From NCBI GenBank assembly GCA_030141605.1, contig JAQGDQ010000600.1, positions 87,501-131,767 of the forward strand: a DNA stretch of 44,267 nucleotides, written 5' to 3'. This document shows positions 32,355-40,219 of the stretch, one piece after another. How positions within the stretch are numbered: position 1 is the first letter of the stretch; each line of letters begins with the position of its first letter. The notes under the pieces are model-generated. The model searched no databases. It was not told the origin of the DNA and saw only the letters and a list, made by a program, of their open reading frames with translations. A program made the translations under genes and the position numbers. The stretch is from Tubiluchus corallicola. Taxonomy: Eukaryota > Priapulida > Priapulimorpha > Priapulimorphida > Tubiluchidae.

Positions 32355-34637
32355 TATATAAATATATTTATATAAATATATATATATATATATATAATAA
32401 TCTTTATTTGCCATTATATATCACTGATAAAAACTTTACAGAGATGATCAATCAGTGTTAGTTAATAAAAACTTACTCTGCTAAAGGCAAATGCGTCAGT
32501 GCAATCTGAACTACTGTGCAGTAATGGAAAGTAACGACGAATAAAATCAAACATATTTACAACTATGCACAAAAAATGGAAAAAACTATGATTTAATTCT
32601 ATGATTTATTAAAACTATAATTTGATGAATGAATTCCGCCATGCGTCTGAAGCTTTCAGTAAATTCCCTACAAAACGTAAGTTTTCTCCCAGCAATAGGA
32701 TTACAGGATTAGCGATTACGTAATCGAAGATTTTCCTGTTTAATCCCGAGACCATACGCGATCGAAATCACGTAGACATTTTTTCCTAAGCGGACAGATT
32801 TTTTCCCCTAAACACGTTTAGTTCCCAGAAATGCCGTTTCGCAGTAATTAGCGGTAATTTTAATTGCATATTTCGCAAACTGCGCAATTCGCTTCATCTA
32901 CTTAGCATAAGCGACCTGCTTCCCCCGGGAATAACTCTAGTACCACTTTACCGATCTTGTAAAGTTGACCCAGTTTCCCCTACAAATAATAATAATAACA
33001 ATAATAACGGTAATAAAAATAATGATGATGATGATGATGATGATAATAATAATAATAATAGTAATAATAATCGCCTTATTTCACAAACATAAACACAAGT
33101 ACAATTAAAAAATCACACACTTAAATAGACAACGCATACAGGAACACGTCTCTACAAATACAAAGCTCTTTTTCAGCGTAGACAATTAAAAAATACCATA
33201 ATCTATAACAAACACTCTACATATATATCACAGTGCTGACTGAATACATTAATCCCTCGCAAAGTTAATTCGTACCTTTTAATTTAGAATCACGTGTTGT
33301 TGAAATTTCATGCACATAGTTAATCAACAATTTCTTAACTTCCACATCTCCACTTTTTTTAAAAATATAAACTTATCAATATCACACATGGATGGGAATT
33401 CTGGAAAAATATCTGATATCTGATTTAAGAATGTAGTCCTTTCTTTACAATAAACATTGCAATAAACAACACCAAGTGAAATTCATCTTCCGTGCTCCCA
33501 TTCTTACAAAAGTACATTTTCTCATATCAGCAGGTGTTTTAGGTCTAGAATATCAACCAGTCTCAATTTGTAATCTATGCGCGCTAACACGGAATTTTCT
33601 GTAGGTTTCAATGAGGAAATCTAACGAGGTACTGAAATATGTTGGTAGGACTTTACTTCACAAAGTTATACTCTTTTATGCAGTACGGCGCGCTGTCAAC
33701 ACAAGAACGGCACTCAAGGAGATAACTTACTTAAAATGCAAAGTTCTGCCGAAACCTTGCTGAACAAAAATGATGATCTTCAAGGATGAGATAGTGAACT
33801 AGCAAGTGTCTTGGCTACATTAGGTGTGAATAAACTCTCCCTGAACGAAAGTAAAGTAATAGTCATAGGGAGTATCGCCAATGAAACCGCCAAGAAGCAT
33901 TGTCCCCTAGTCACCCAACCAGTTACTGACCTAGTGAATAACTTCATCACGTGACCACTCAATAATTTTTCTTACTACAGCTAAGCGTCACGTAGGTCAT
34001 ACAAGCCATTGTAAATGCACAATGTAATTTATCTGTCTCATCCAAGTAGCCTGGTACTCCAACGGCACCAGCTAACCTTTCTGCAAAATTTTATTCACTA
34101 ATTAATTACGGAACTTACTAAACTAACGAAGAAAAACTAGGTCTTCCACAGGAGAGTAACACCTCCTTCTCTTGCATCATGTTTTATCTTAGCTGTCTGA
34201 TAAGGTCAAGCTATCCGACAAGCTATTGTTTAAACTGTTCTTTAACCCGGTTCCCCAGTCATTAAGTTTTACATACAAATTATTTTTAGAATCCATTAAT
34301 ATCACATAGTTTTTTGCCCCTAAACATTGACACGTCTCCGACTTTTGTCGATCCGACAGGCAATTCGCCAGGAACATGCAACAAGTTACATTTGCACAAG
34401 CCACACATATTTACAATATCTTTATGGGAAAAATTGGAAACCATTGTTTCAATTCTCTCACTTTTATGGCTTCACAATATAAAAGTCGCAAAGAACTACT
34501 ATAAAATATCTCACCTCTTCCGCATGAAGCATTTTAGCCAGAAGCGGATATCCGGTCCGTAAGTGACGAACAATTCCAGGGGGTGCAGGCGGCTGAAGTA
34601 ATTGCCTGGCTAATGCCATACATCTCTTCCCTTGCAT
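19717..34637 (-). CDS. Mitochondrial-clan cytochrome P450, eleven coding exons
   Basis: The spliced product has 552 residues. Exons: 34515-34637, 31359-31544, 28382-28578, 26849-27039, 25843-26063, 25238-25381, 24174-24340, 22663-22741, 21287-21443, 20849-20892, 19717-19866. All junctions are GT-AG and in frame. P450s insert oxygen into lipophilic substrates; mitochondrial-clan members take electrons from adrenodoxin at the inner membrane. Motifs: an Arg-rich N-terminus suited to matrix import, hinge VPGPKGLP (about residue 73), I-helix GALETT (350-355), K-helix ETFR (Glu407-Arg410), meander NPDRW, and heme loop [10 protein letters not shown] with Cys487. No catalytic residue is missing, and overall similarity is to the CYP10/CYP24/CYP27-type group. 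Upstream in-frame stops in the leader exon support the chosen ATG. Substrate unknown. Confidence 0.96.
19867..20848 (-). other. P450 intron 10
   Basis: It contains a 318-bp pogo/Tigger-like MITE and a GAT trinucleotide tract (about 20668-20715). The rest is plain AT-rich DNA. Confidence 0.75.
20068..20385. mobile_element. 318-bp MITE with CAGTAAGGCCTCG-type ends
   Basis: The left CAGTAAGGCCTCGCTTAACG pairs with the inverted right end (ctgtaagtcctcgcttaatg). Sub-terminal ttagcgacgtttc and ttaacgacgtttc blocks are repeated inside. A TA precedes the left end and CA follows the right, consistent with a decayed TA target. The ends resemble pogo/Tigger-like elements, but no transposase is present. 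Confidence 0.7.
20849..20892 (-). CDS. P450 coding exon 10
   Basis: A 44-nt exon encoding [14 protein letters not shown], the start of the L helix after the heme Cys. The acceptor is ttttag and the donor gtaagt. Confidence 0.92.
21235..21248. promoter_or_regulatory. X-box-like palindrome GTTGCCATAGCAAC
   Basis: A perfect RFX-type X-box half-site pair with a 2-bp spacer, in the P450 intron 40 bp past exon 9. Function is unknown. Confidence 0.25.
21287..21443 (-). CDS. P450 coding exon 9 (meander and heme loop)
   Basis: [17 protein letters not shown], then NPDRW and FGHGARMCI with the heme-ligand Cys487. The acceptor is tttgtag and the donor gtaatt. Confidence 0.96.
21554..21905. mobile_element. 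hAT-type MITE, 352 bp, with exact 8-bp target duplication
   Basis: The ends TAGGGGTGAGCAT are perfect inverted repeats. The 8-bp sequence CTAGTAAG flanks both sides (21546-21553 and 21906-21913). The interior is rich in GAATTCGAA-type palindromes. No coding is present. It lies in P450 intron 8. Confidence 0.93.
22010..22662 (-). repeat. Degenerate tandem copies of the exon 8 end plus intron 8 start
   Basis: About four units of 130-175 bp. In each, sequence like the exon 8 end and donor recurs. Near 22185-22215 the minus strand reads EYCQITKK with an intact gtaagt. Near 22316-22350 it reads GYQISKK followed by gttagt. A third, near 22477, is badly decayed. The live exon 8 end (GYKIPKK, gtaagt) is the fourth. 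Shared spacer motifs include cagagaca and gcgtcaa. Confidence 0.7.
22663..22741 (-). CDS. P450 coding exon 8
   Basis: A 79-nt exon encoding [20 protein letters not shown] and then YKIPKK. It completes ETFR with its first base. The donor is gtaagt. Degenerate copies of its 3' end lie in the next intron. Confidence 0.94.
22783..23222 (-). pseudogene. Decayed duplicate of P450 exon 9, split by a MITE
   Basis: The minus strand of 22783-22848 reads [12 protein letters not shown], a stop, then NPDRW and GHG. The live exon has [19 protein letters not shown] deletion has removed the segment between RW and the heme loop. The 5' part appears to continue beyond a hAT-like MITE at 23198-23222 (ccatcgtgtaca versus ccattgtgtata). 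It lies upstream of exon 8 and cannot be spliced productively. Confidence 0.75.
22856..23197. mobile_element. Old hAT-like MITE inside the exon 9 relic
   Basis: The left end CAGGGGCGTAGCCAAG pairs with the inverted right end CAGCGGCGTATCCA. The flanks CAATCGCG and CCATCGTG are a plausible decayed 8-bp duplication. 342 bp, no coding. Confidence 0.65.
23222..24173 (-). other. Rest of P450 intron 7
   Basis: It holds an ATATC/ATATT pentanucleotide tract (23316-23500). The rest has no recognised content; I looked for an exon 8 duplicate here and did not find one. Confidence 0.6.
23316..23500. repeat. ATATC / ATATT pentanucleotide microsatellite
   Basis: A long run of ATATC with ATATT runs at both ends. 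All plus frames are open through it, which creates spurious ORFs. Confidence 0.95.
24174..24340 (-). CDS. P450 coding exon 7 (I helix end to K helix)
   Basis: It begins [16 protein letters not shown] and ends KETF plus AG of Arg410. The acceptor is ttatag and the donor gtacct. Confidence 0.94.
24341..25237 (-). other. P450 intron 6
   Basis: It contains copy 2 of dispersed repeat family C (24385-24855) and a TAAA-rich stretch. A TTCACGTGACGTGAC motif lies near 25107. Confidence 0.65.
24385..24855 (+). repeat. Dispersed repeat family C, copy 2
   Basis: It matches 11440-11850 in several spaced blocks, with short internal indels including a TAAA-rich insertion near 24640. Confidence 0.55.
25238..25381 (-). 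CDS. P450 coding exon 6 (I helix, first half)
   Basis: It ends GALET exactly at the oxygen-binding threonine region; the second Thr begins the next exon. The acceptor is tttgcag and the donor gtacgt. Confidence 0.94.
25382..25842 (-). other. P450 intron 5
   Basis: AT-rich; nothing recognisable. Confidence 0.6.
25843..26063 (-). CDS. P450 coding exon 5
   Basis: It encodes [11 protein letters not shown] and the F-G region. The acceptor is ttatcag and the donor gtagag. Confidence 0.94.
26064..26848 (-). other. P450 intron 4 with opposed tetranucleotide tracts
   Basis: A degenerate GAAT/ATGA tract (about 26280-26480) faces an ATTC tract (about 26560-26720) and could pair as a long imperfect hairpin in RNA. 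Fragmentary repeats of the caaagtttcccaaag type lie near exon 4. Confidence 0.7.
26849..27039 (-). CDS. P450 coding exon 4 (C helix)
   Basis: It contains [11 protein letters not shown], matching the P450 C-helix WxxxR pattern that contacts a heme propionate. The acceptor is tatatag and the donor gtaagc. Confidence 0.94.
27040..28381 (-). other. P450 intron 3
   Basis: It holds a large CAT/CGT/CAC trinucleotide tract (27955-28260). The 27040-27900 portion shows short ORFs but no recognised family. Confidence 0.65.
27955..28260. repeat. CAT / CGT / CAC trinucleotide tract
   Basis: About 300 bp of mixed NNN units, mostly ATC-phase. It produces poly-His, poly-Ser and poly-Met ORFs that are artefacts. 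Confidence 0.95.
28382..28578 (-). CDS. P450 coding exon 3
   Basis: It starts [18 protein letters not shown] and includes the B-C region through NNMALGIVN. The acceptor is tttaag (a less common AAG) and the donor gtaagc. Confidence 0.93.
28661..28860. repeat. Near-perfect 80-bp inverted repeat, Penelope-like ends
   Basis: Arms 28661-28740 and 28781-28860 are inverted copies with few mismatches, around a 40-bp centre. Each carries aaaaaacgtgtccaaacg in one sense. The CTGATGA ... GAAACG arrangement in the right arm resembles the ends of Penelope-like retroelements. Confidence 0.7.
28770..28812 (+). ncRNA. Hammerhead-ribozyme-like core
   Basis: CTGATGA (28770-28776) is followed by a possible stem II (AGAGC pairing GCTTT around TGATT), then GAAAC (28795-28799). 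A very short possible stem III (CGT...ACG) follows, as reported for Penelope-associated hammerheads. Stem I pairing is not convincing by eye, so catalytic competence is doubtful. Confidence 0.3.
28920..29130. repeat. Opposed degenerate gtcacaggaaaa repeats
   Basis: The left half has several gtcacagg or gtcgcagg units followed by A runs. The right half has the inverted form (cctgtgactttt). The patch is a diffuse palindrome of about 210 bp. Confidence 0.6.
30684..30935. repeat. GA-rich purine microsatellite
   Basis: Runs of GAGA and GAAAGA on the plus strand, interrupted by 90 bp. Overlapping serine/leucine-rich ORFs here are artefacts. Confidence 0.9.
31359..31544 (-). CDS. P450 coding exon 2
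   Basis: 62 residues including the proline-rich hinge [14 protein letters not shown]. The acceptor is taccag and the donor gtaagt. Confidence 0.94.
31969..32168 (+). repeat. Dispersed repeat family A, copy 2
   Basis: It matches 848-1040 over about 190 bp, ending before a tggcgcgatt-type sequence. Confidence 0.7.
32308..32395. repeat. TA microsatellite
   Basis: TA dinucleotides with scattered AAATA interruptions. Confidence 0.95.
32985..33610 (-). mobile_element. LINE 3' end, dead, minus strand
   Basis: On the minus strand, [14 protein letters not shown] is followed by an in-frame stop, then [12 protein letters not shown]. After a one-base frameshift come [12 protein letters not shown] and a distal [13 protein letters not shown]...KLKGTN with a stop at 33265-33267. 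This matches the GRY...CxxC...EDExH C-terminal region of non-LTR elements. The 3' UTR ends in an ATT/ATC tandem tail at 32985-33065. Confidence 0.65.
34515..34637 (-). CDS. P450 coding exon 1 (mitochondrial presequence)
   Basis: The ATG lies in an exon that starts at 34657 after ttatttcag. When joined to the leader exon ending at 35256, two TAA codons lie in frame just upstream, so this ATG is the start. It encodes 41 Arg/Leu-rich, acid-poor residues. Confidence 0.9.
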
Positions 34638-34657
34638 TTTATTGGTTAAAATTGATC

Positions 34658-35255
34658 CTGAAATAAGAAAACTTGCAATTTACTAAAAGTGTAAACTGAA
34701 AGTCACGTGATCAACATGCTTGTTTATTGAGCATATCTGAACGTATTGAACATTATTGAACATATCTATACTAATCTATTATAATTGGAAAGGATGAAAC
34801 CTAAAGTTACGACTTGCCTAGTGTACTGTCAAAGAAAAAACGTATCGAAACATATTTAAAAAATCAAAATTCATTTTCATCCAAATGGTCTGGGTTCAAT
34901 TCCCGCTGGAGAGCTAAAATGAACTTAGTGAACAATTAGTTTTCAGGTGGGGGTTAACATAGTTTTCGAGGCAAAAATGCTCATAGCGTGTGATCAGTTT
35001 GCGTAAGTTGCAGAAAATTTTCCTACTTTTTATGATCTAGGGTGGAATCTATCTCGCCTCCCGCACATGAAACAAGCACTTTGTCATGGAAATTGCCGTT
35101 AACTTGAAAATCTTTTATTTCTTTTTATAGATAAGTTTCTAGCCTATAAATTTCGAAGCATTACGAGTCTAGACCAACTTCTAAAAACAGCTGATATGTT
35201 CTTTATTTAATGTGCATTTTGACCAAATAAATAAATAAATAAATAAATAACTTAC
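34658..35255 (-). other. P450 leader intron
   Basis: Contains GTCACGTGATC near 34703, an isolated B-box-like ggttcaattcc near 34892, and an AAAT tetranucleotide tract at 35226-35250 next to the donor. Confidence 0.5.
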
Positions 35256-35345
35256 CTTATTAGGAGTTCTGTTGATGAAAGAAGCTTAACACAGTCTTCG
35301 AAACCTAGCGGAAGATTTCTGAACTACGTGATACGCTGTTCTTCA
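35256..35345 (-). other. Non-coding 5' leader exon of the P450 (5' end not defined)
   Basis: The consensus donor AAG|gtaagt at 35256/35255 precedes the acceptor at 34658 and has in-frame stops. The transcription start is unknown, so the upper boundary given is approximate. Confidence 0.45.
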
Positions 35346-35510
35346 TCAAACAGCTACAGTAGGTTGAGGAAAAACAACCAAAATACCACTAAATTTTTTT
35401 ATAATTTTGTCTTTTAATTGCTCTAAGCAATTGGTAAGTACTGAACTAACTAAAGATAGTTAATAGAGAACAGACTTGCTAGCGCCATGAACATACGGTT
35501 TTATACAACT

Positions 35511-35522
35511 GGTCACGTGACC
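35511..35522. promoter_or_regulatory. GGTCACGTGACC palindrome in the presumptive P450 promoter
   Basis: A perfect 12-bp palindrome lies about 255 bp upstream of the leader-exon donor. It contains the same 10-mer found upstream of the LRAT gene. Confidence 0.4.
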
Positions 35523-35539
35523 ACAGAGGTAAGATGACC

Positions 35540-35720
35540 CGATAATAGGGCGGTAAGTGATTAGGGCATGCTGCTGGGCGAGGGATTGGTGTTCCTGCTG
35601 TGCATTGTTCCTAAAAGTGTTGTTGTGGGAGCGGAGGTATGAATCCGATGAATGAATGACGTAATGCTAGATGGCGTCCTTAGAAACGGGCGTTCGAGTC
35701 CCCTGTGAGACTGACTGAGT
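35540..35720 (+). mobile_element. SINE-like unit with separated tRNA boxes
   Basis: gtgattagggcatgctgc resembles an A-box region, and gggcgttcgagtcccctg is a good B box about 135 bp later. The spacing is wide for a tRNA promoter, suggesting an insertion between the boxes or a chance pairing. Confidence 0.35.
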
Positions 35721-36252
35721 TTTCGGACAAAAAACTGCCAATTTTTGCAAAAAAGGTGCTAATTCTGTCTGCTAGTCCGTCAGTGATAAACCAGGAACAA
35801 TCCCCTATTTTAGCACGGCTTTCGGGAATCGAGAAGTGCCATTTTCTGACCTGACCCGGTAAATTTTCAAGGCCAGGAATAGAAAGTTATTTAGAGAATT
35901 TACGTTCTCCTGTTTCTGGTCAAGTTCTGATAGCACAGCGCGAGGATTTCGACTCGCAGGTATTTTATTTTATGTTAAAACAAAACAGCTACAAATACTG
36001 AATAATTGTCATTTTTTAGGATATGGGGCACCAGCAGACAGGGGCGGCTCTAGGTAGTTTGACGCCCTAGGCAAAACATTTTTAGCGCCCCTTTCTCAAC
36101 GATCAACTCATTCCCCCAGCAAAAAATTAATTTTTCTTGTATAATATTATAACAATGTATAACAGTACATCTATGTTAGGTTTAAGCACGTTTCATAATG
36201 TACTAATTAAGTGTAGCAAATTACAGATCTTTTCGTTACCTAAATTCGCGCC

Positions 36253-36507
36253 CATGGCCTATTTCAGCCTAGGCGAGGTCCGGGGAAGTGGGGCGTGTGA
36301 GGCCCCATCGGGGGGGGGAGCGCCGGGGGCGGGCGCTACCGTGGTTGGCGCCCAGAAAATTTTTGAACTGCTAGAACGCCGGAGAAGCATTTTCGAAGAG
36401 AAAATATGGAGTTATACAGTTGTTAAAGGAAAGAACAATTGAAAGAAAAACTGCTTTTTATTCTCAAGACCAGTCCCTAATACTTGTCAATACTGGCAAA
36501 CGGCGCG

Positions 36508-36554
<47 letters not shown>

Positions 36555-36633
36555 GCAGTACCTTGGCGCGAGGCCCCCTGAAGGGTGAGGCCCCGGGGAA
36601 GTATCTCCACTCCCCCCCTTGAAATAGGCCATG
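36253..36633. mobile_element. hAT-type MITE, family D, copy 2 (inverted)
   Basis: The ends CATGGCCTATTTCA are perfect inverted repeats with an exact 8-bp duplication TTCGCGCC (36245-36252 and 36634-36641). End-to-end homology to 16533-16928 is in opposite orientation. The CT-rich part of copy 1 has become a long GA dinucleotide run here. Confidence 0.92.
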
Positions 36634-36659
36634 TTCGCGCCTCTTTTGAATTAGCACCT

Positions 36660-37710
36660 CAAAGATTTCAAACAAATGACCATTGATGACTTAATTAAAT
36701 GTAATATAAACATATTCGTGCACAAAACTCACTACAAATCTCGGCCATCGTTTTTCGTTAATCTTCTTAATCTTAATCAAACACAATACAATACTAGATT
36801 TGACGAGTATCAAGTTGTCCGATGTAAGACTAATGTTGCGTTTCATGTTACTAATGTTACATTTCATCTCATTTATTGGTCCTACCATTTCATCTCATTT
36901 ATTGGTCCTACCATTTCATCTCATTTATTGGTCCTACCATTTCATCTCATTTATTGGCCCTATCATTTCATCTCATTTATTGGTCCTACCATTTCATCTC
37001 ATTTATTGGTCCTACCATTTCATCTCATTTATTGGTCCTACCATTTCATCTCATTTATTGGTCCTACCATTTCATCTCATTTATTGGTCCTACCATTTCA
37101 TCTCATTTATTGGTCCTACCATTTCATCTCATTTATTGGCCCTACCATTTCATCTCATTTATTGGTCCTACCATTTCATCTCATTTATTGGTCCTACCAT
37201 TTCATCTCATTTATTGGTCCTACCATTTCAGCTCAATTATTGGTCCTACCATGTGGAACAAAACACCTGCAAATATTAAGTCAATTTCGTCGTTACCAAG
37301 ATTCGAAAAAGTTTGAAAACTTCATTCTTAAATTCATATTAAAATTTCAGCTTGTATAGGGAAAATAGGTTATGTCCTTGTGGGGACATTCAAACTGAGA
37401 AACACGTTATACAGACATGCCCCCTAACATCAAATATTTGAAACCGCTACGACAATGTAAACTTTGCTGATTTAACTCACTTCTTTGAGCACGCTAATTG
37501 TTATATAATATGTTATGAAATTTTGCAACTTTTATGCTGATGTACCTTGTATGCATAACATTGTTTTTAATGCTATAACCTTGAGTAGGAAATGTACGTA
37601 AAGTGACATTTGGACTAAAATCACTAATGTATCGATTGTGGCATTTACCTCGTTCCTCTTGTATACATGTAACTTGTTTTAGTCAATAAACTACATACAT
37701 ACATATAGTA
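36660..37710 (+). mobile_element. LINE 3' end containing an internal minisatellite
   Basis: Before the array the frame reads NQTQYNTRFDEYQVVRCKTN. After it, another frame reads GPTMWNKTPANIKSISSLPR, and after a further frame change NRLCPCGDIQTEKHVIQTCP. This is the order of the YNTR ... RT ... GPxxWNxLPxxIK ... CxCG ... H ... CP end of CR1/Jockey-like polyproteins. The 3' UTR ends at agtcaataaactacatacat. Dead. Confidence 0.75.
36860..37250. repeat. 26-bp minisatellite inside LINE coding sequence
   Basis: About fifteen units of tttcatctcatttattggtc plus ctacca, nearly identical, with two ggccc variants. Because 26 is not a multiple of three and the unit has no stop in any frame, all three plus frames stay open across it. 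Confidence 0.95.
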
Positions 37711-38498
37711 TAAATATGATGCATGTTCAGATTCACGGTAAGCGATAGACTGACCCATAATGTACTTCTGTTCATAAATGTTGATATATTTTTGTGATGT
37801 CCTAATAGCAGTCTCATATTCACTCTCATTCACATCATTTCACTTACTTAATCCTACTAATTCCCATCTCCTGCACTCTCCACTATCATTCCATCATTTT
37901 TACCTTCCCTTTTTGCACCCTAAGACCAGCACCATTAATTGCATTACGGTCACAAAAGTAATGCCTCTGACTATAATGCAAGCTGCAATTTATATAGATG
38001 TCATACCATGTCGATTTTATTATGAAATTAATGTAACTCTTTGTACCGTGTTATCATAATGTATTTTGTTATATTGTATTGTTGTTTGATGTTTCCGTAA
38101 TAAAATAAATAAAAAAGTAATTATCTACAGCTTGGGTTGATTTCATTTGAAATTGAATTTATGACCCATTGTACGTCCAGCCTCTCCAGGATCTATCAAA
38201 TTTATGCAATTTTTATTACTCTTGATATGATTTCTCTCGTAATTCTTGTCAGATGGTTTTTCAAACCCTAAGTCTTCTTTTCAAGTATATGCATAAGTAT
38301 ATCCATTTCGCTAGCTCATCGCCTTCACAACCATAACTCTGGTCTGGTTGCAAGTACTTCATTGGTGGTTCTCTTTCCTGCTCACTTGCACTTTTTTACT
38401 TCTCGTTTCCGGTATTGCGCTCCTGAGGACATTTTCCAGAAATTGGCGCCCCCTAAACTTAGCGCCTAATGCCGCTGCCTGGTGGTAGAGCTGCCCCC
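37711..38498. other. Right flank of the hAT-like element, no gene recognised
   Basis: One open frame (37778-38059, 93 residues) has no family features. An AATAAAATAAATAAAA stretch near 38100 could be another retroelement tail. Confidence 0.4.
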
Positions 38499-38519
38499 GA
38501 CAGCAGATTAAGGCTGAGA

Positions 38520-38700
38520 CCTGCTTGTAAATAATGATCTTTCGACCCGATAACTACCTTGAAACTAATTTTTTATTTATTGTAATGTAGTATACAATAG
38601 TATTTTCGAGCAGATATTTTTGTAGGAATCTAAATGTCCTTATGTGTTCTATATGACTTCTATACAGCAATAAAAATAATCTAATCTAATCTAATGTAAA
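38520..38700 (+). mobile_element. Probable LINE 3' UTR end
   Basis: Sequence ending agcaataaaaataatctaatc leads straight into TCTAA repeats, the same arrangement (AATAAA then a short tandem tail) as at the two other plus-strand LINE ends. No coding is present. Confidence 0.4.
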
Positions 38701-38980
38701 CGGATTTACAAGTTAAACAGTTTTTAGCTTCAACTGATAATCTAAAGTAATCTAATCTAATCTAATCTAATCTAATCTAATCTAATCTAATCTAATCTAA
38801 TCTAATCTAATCTAATCTAATCTAATCTAATCTAATCTAATCTAATCTAATCTAATCTAATCTAATCAAATCAAATCAAATCAAATCTAATCTAATCTAA
38901 TCTAATCTAATCTAATCTAATCTAACCTAACCTAACCTAATCTAACCTAATCTAATCTAATCTAATCTAATCTAATCTAA
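38676..38980. repeat. TCTAA pentanucleotide tract with CCTAA variants
   Basis: Two tracts of TCTAA are separated by about 60 bp of a sequence (acagattta...aaacagttttcagctt type) that also recurs after the tract. CCTAA and TCAAA variants occur within. Confidence 0.95.
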
Positions 38981-40219
38981 CAGATTTACAAATTAAACAG
39001 TTTTCAGCTTGACTGATAAAGTTTCGGCTTTAGTTTCTCTTTACTGATTAAAACGCATAGGTCTTTAGTCAGTCCGTCAGTTAGTCTGCTGTTATTCCTT
39101 AAAGATACGCGTTAGTTCAATATAAATTCGGTAGATGGCGACAAAGCGTGCAAGCAGGCAGTGCCAGTAATAATATTAATATGTATTGAGGCGTCTTACC
39201 CCAGAAATCAATTAAATCTGGTGCACTTTTAAATGATTTTTTCATTTTTAAGTTTGAATAATACATTTGCACGAAAGGTCTACATGTTTTGCATGGCATC
39301 TTAAATCATAAAAGGTCTATACATGTTAAGTCTTTAGGGCTTACATTATGTGACAAGCCAAATTTTTCAAAAGCATGTATTAATCTTAAAAAAGGAACAT
39401 TAGCATATATACCAGATCTAAATGTAGGCTGCAGGCGCATCGCTGCACTTATTATTGTTATTACAAATGAAGTTTTGCTATTATTCAAACAATGTGGCGA
39501 CAGACGGACGCACATGCAAACTTTGTTGGTTGTTATTATACAGATTAACACTGTTCGATTAGGTTCAGGGCAAAGCAAGTACAGATAGCCTACATTTTAC
39601 ACTTCATTAGATGTACTATAATTTACACCCTCCCCCCACTTGCAATTTAGTCAATTCAGTTATCACTTACTAATGTGATTCAAACTTAACACACCACAAA
39701 GACTTTTATAATTTGAAGTAGTTACAGTTGGGCAGACTGCAAGCTTGAGTCCAGTGCTCATTGCAAAACTTATTTAATGTGAATAGGTGTAGCAAAATCG
39801 GGATTTGGCTGACTGTCAAAGTTAATTCTCTAAGAAGAGACACTATGAATACATCCTGCTTCTATGAGGTAAACAGCCAGAATCGGCATGTTCAAACATC
39901 GTAAATAAGACCACCCAAAACGTGTGTTCAGATCTAATGGTCACCAGTCTGTTCAGTGACCAGCCTGCTTAACTTCGGTCGCAAAGCACACAACATGACC
40001 AAGTGGCAAATGAGTTTTCACTTAACAGTAAAATCGACAAAACTACTCGAAAATTTCTAAAAAAAAATCAGTAGGGGTTTATTGCCAAAACGCACAAGTC
40101 ATGAATATTAACAATCCACAAAATTAGACAGTACATGCACAATGATGCAACACTTCACTTACACAATTGTGAATAATAAACTATATATAATATAACTATG
40201 TAATATATATATACCTCGT
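38981..40219. other. Intergenic, no recognised gene
   Basis: Overlapping opposite-strand ORFs at 39289-39588 and 39306-39578 lack family features. Otherwise AT-rich. Confidence 0.5.

Larger units (their letters stand above)
31545..34514 (-). other. P450 intron 1 (between coding exons 1 and 2)
   Basis: A 3-kb intron with an ATA/TCA tract (31571-31635), repeat family A copy 2, a TA tract (32308-32395) and a minus-strand LINE end (32985-33610). The stretch 33610-34514 has no recognised element. Confidence 0.7.
36039..38499. mobile_element. hAT-like element, 2.46 kb, with nested insertions
   Basis: The left end CAGGGGCGGCTCTAGG pairs with the inverted right end CGGGGGCAGCTCTACC. The flanks CCAGCAGA (36031-36038) and ACAGCAGA (38500-38507) match at 7 of 8. 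The interior now holds a second hAT MITE and a LINE 3' end, so the original element was probably about 1 kb. No transposase was seen. Confidence 0.65.

Noticed and set aside
34880-34910. Second tRNA-like SINE or tRNA gene
   Set aside because: Only a B-box-like ggttcaattcc is present; no A box or cloverleaf could be found nearby.
36676-37359. A 227-residue repetitive protein gene
   Set aside because: The frame is open only because the 26-bp unit lacks stops. The flanks are a dead LINE end in mismatched frames.
38925-38950. CCTAA units as an insect-type telomeric repeat
   Set aside because: Only a few CCTAA units lie inside a TCTAA tract; they are simple variants of that tract.
39289-39588. 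Protein-coding gene with a 99-residue ORF
   Set aside because: No family features, and a similar-length ORF runs antisense over the same bases; no splice or start support.
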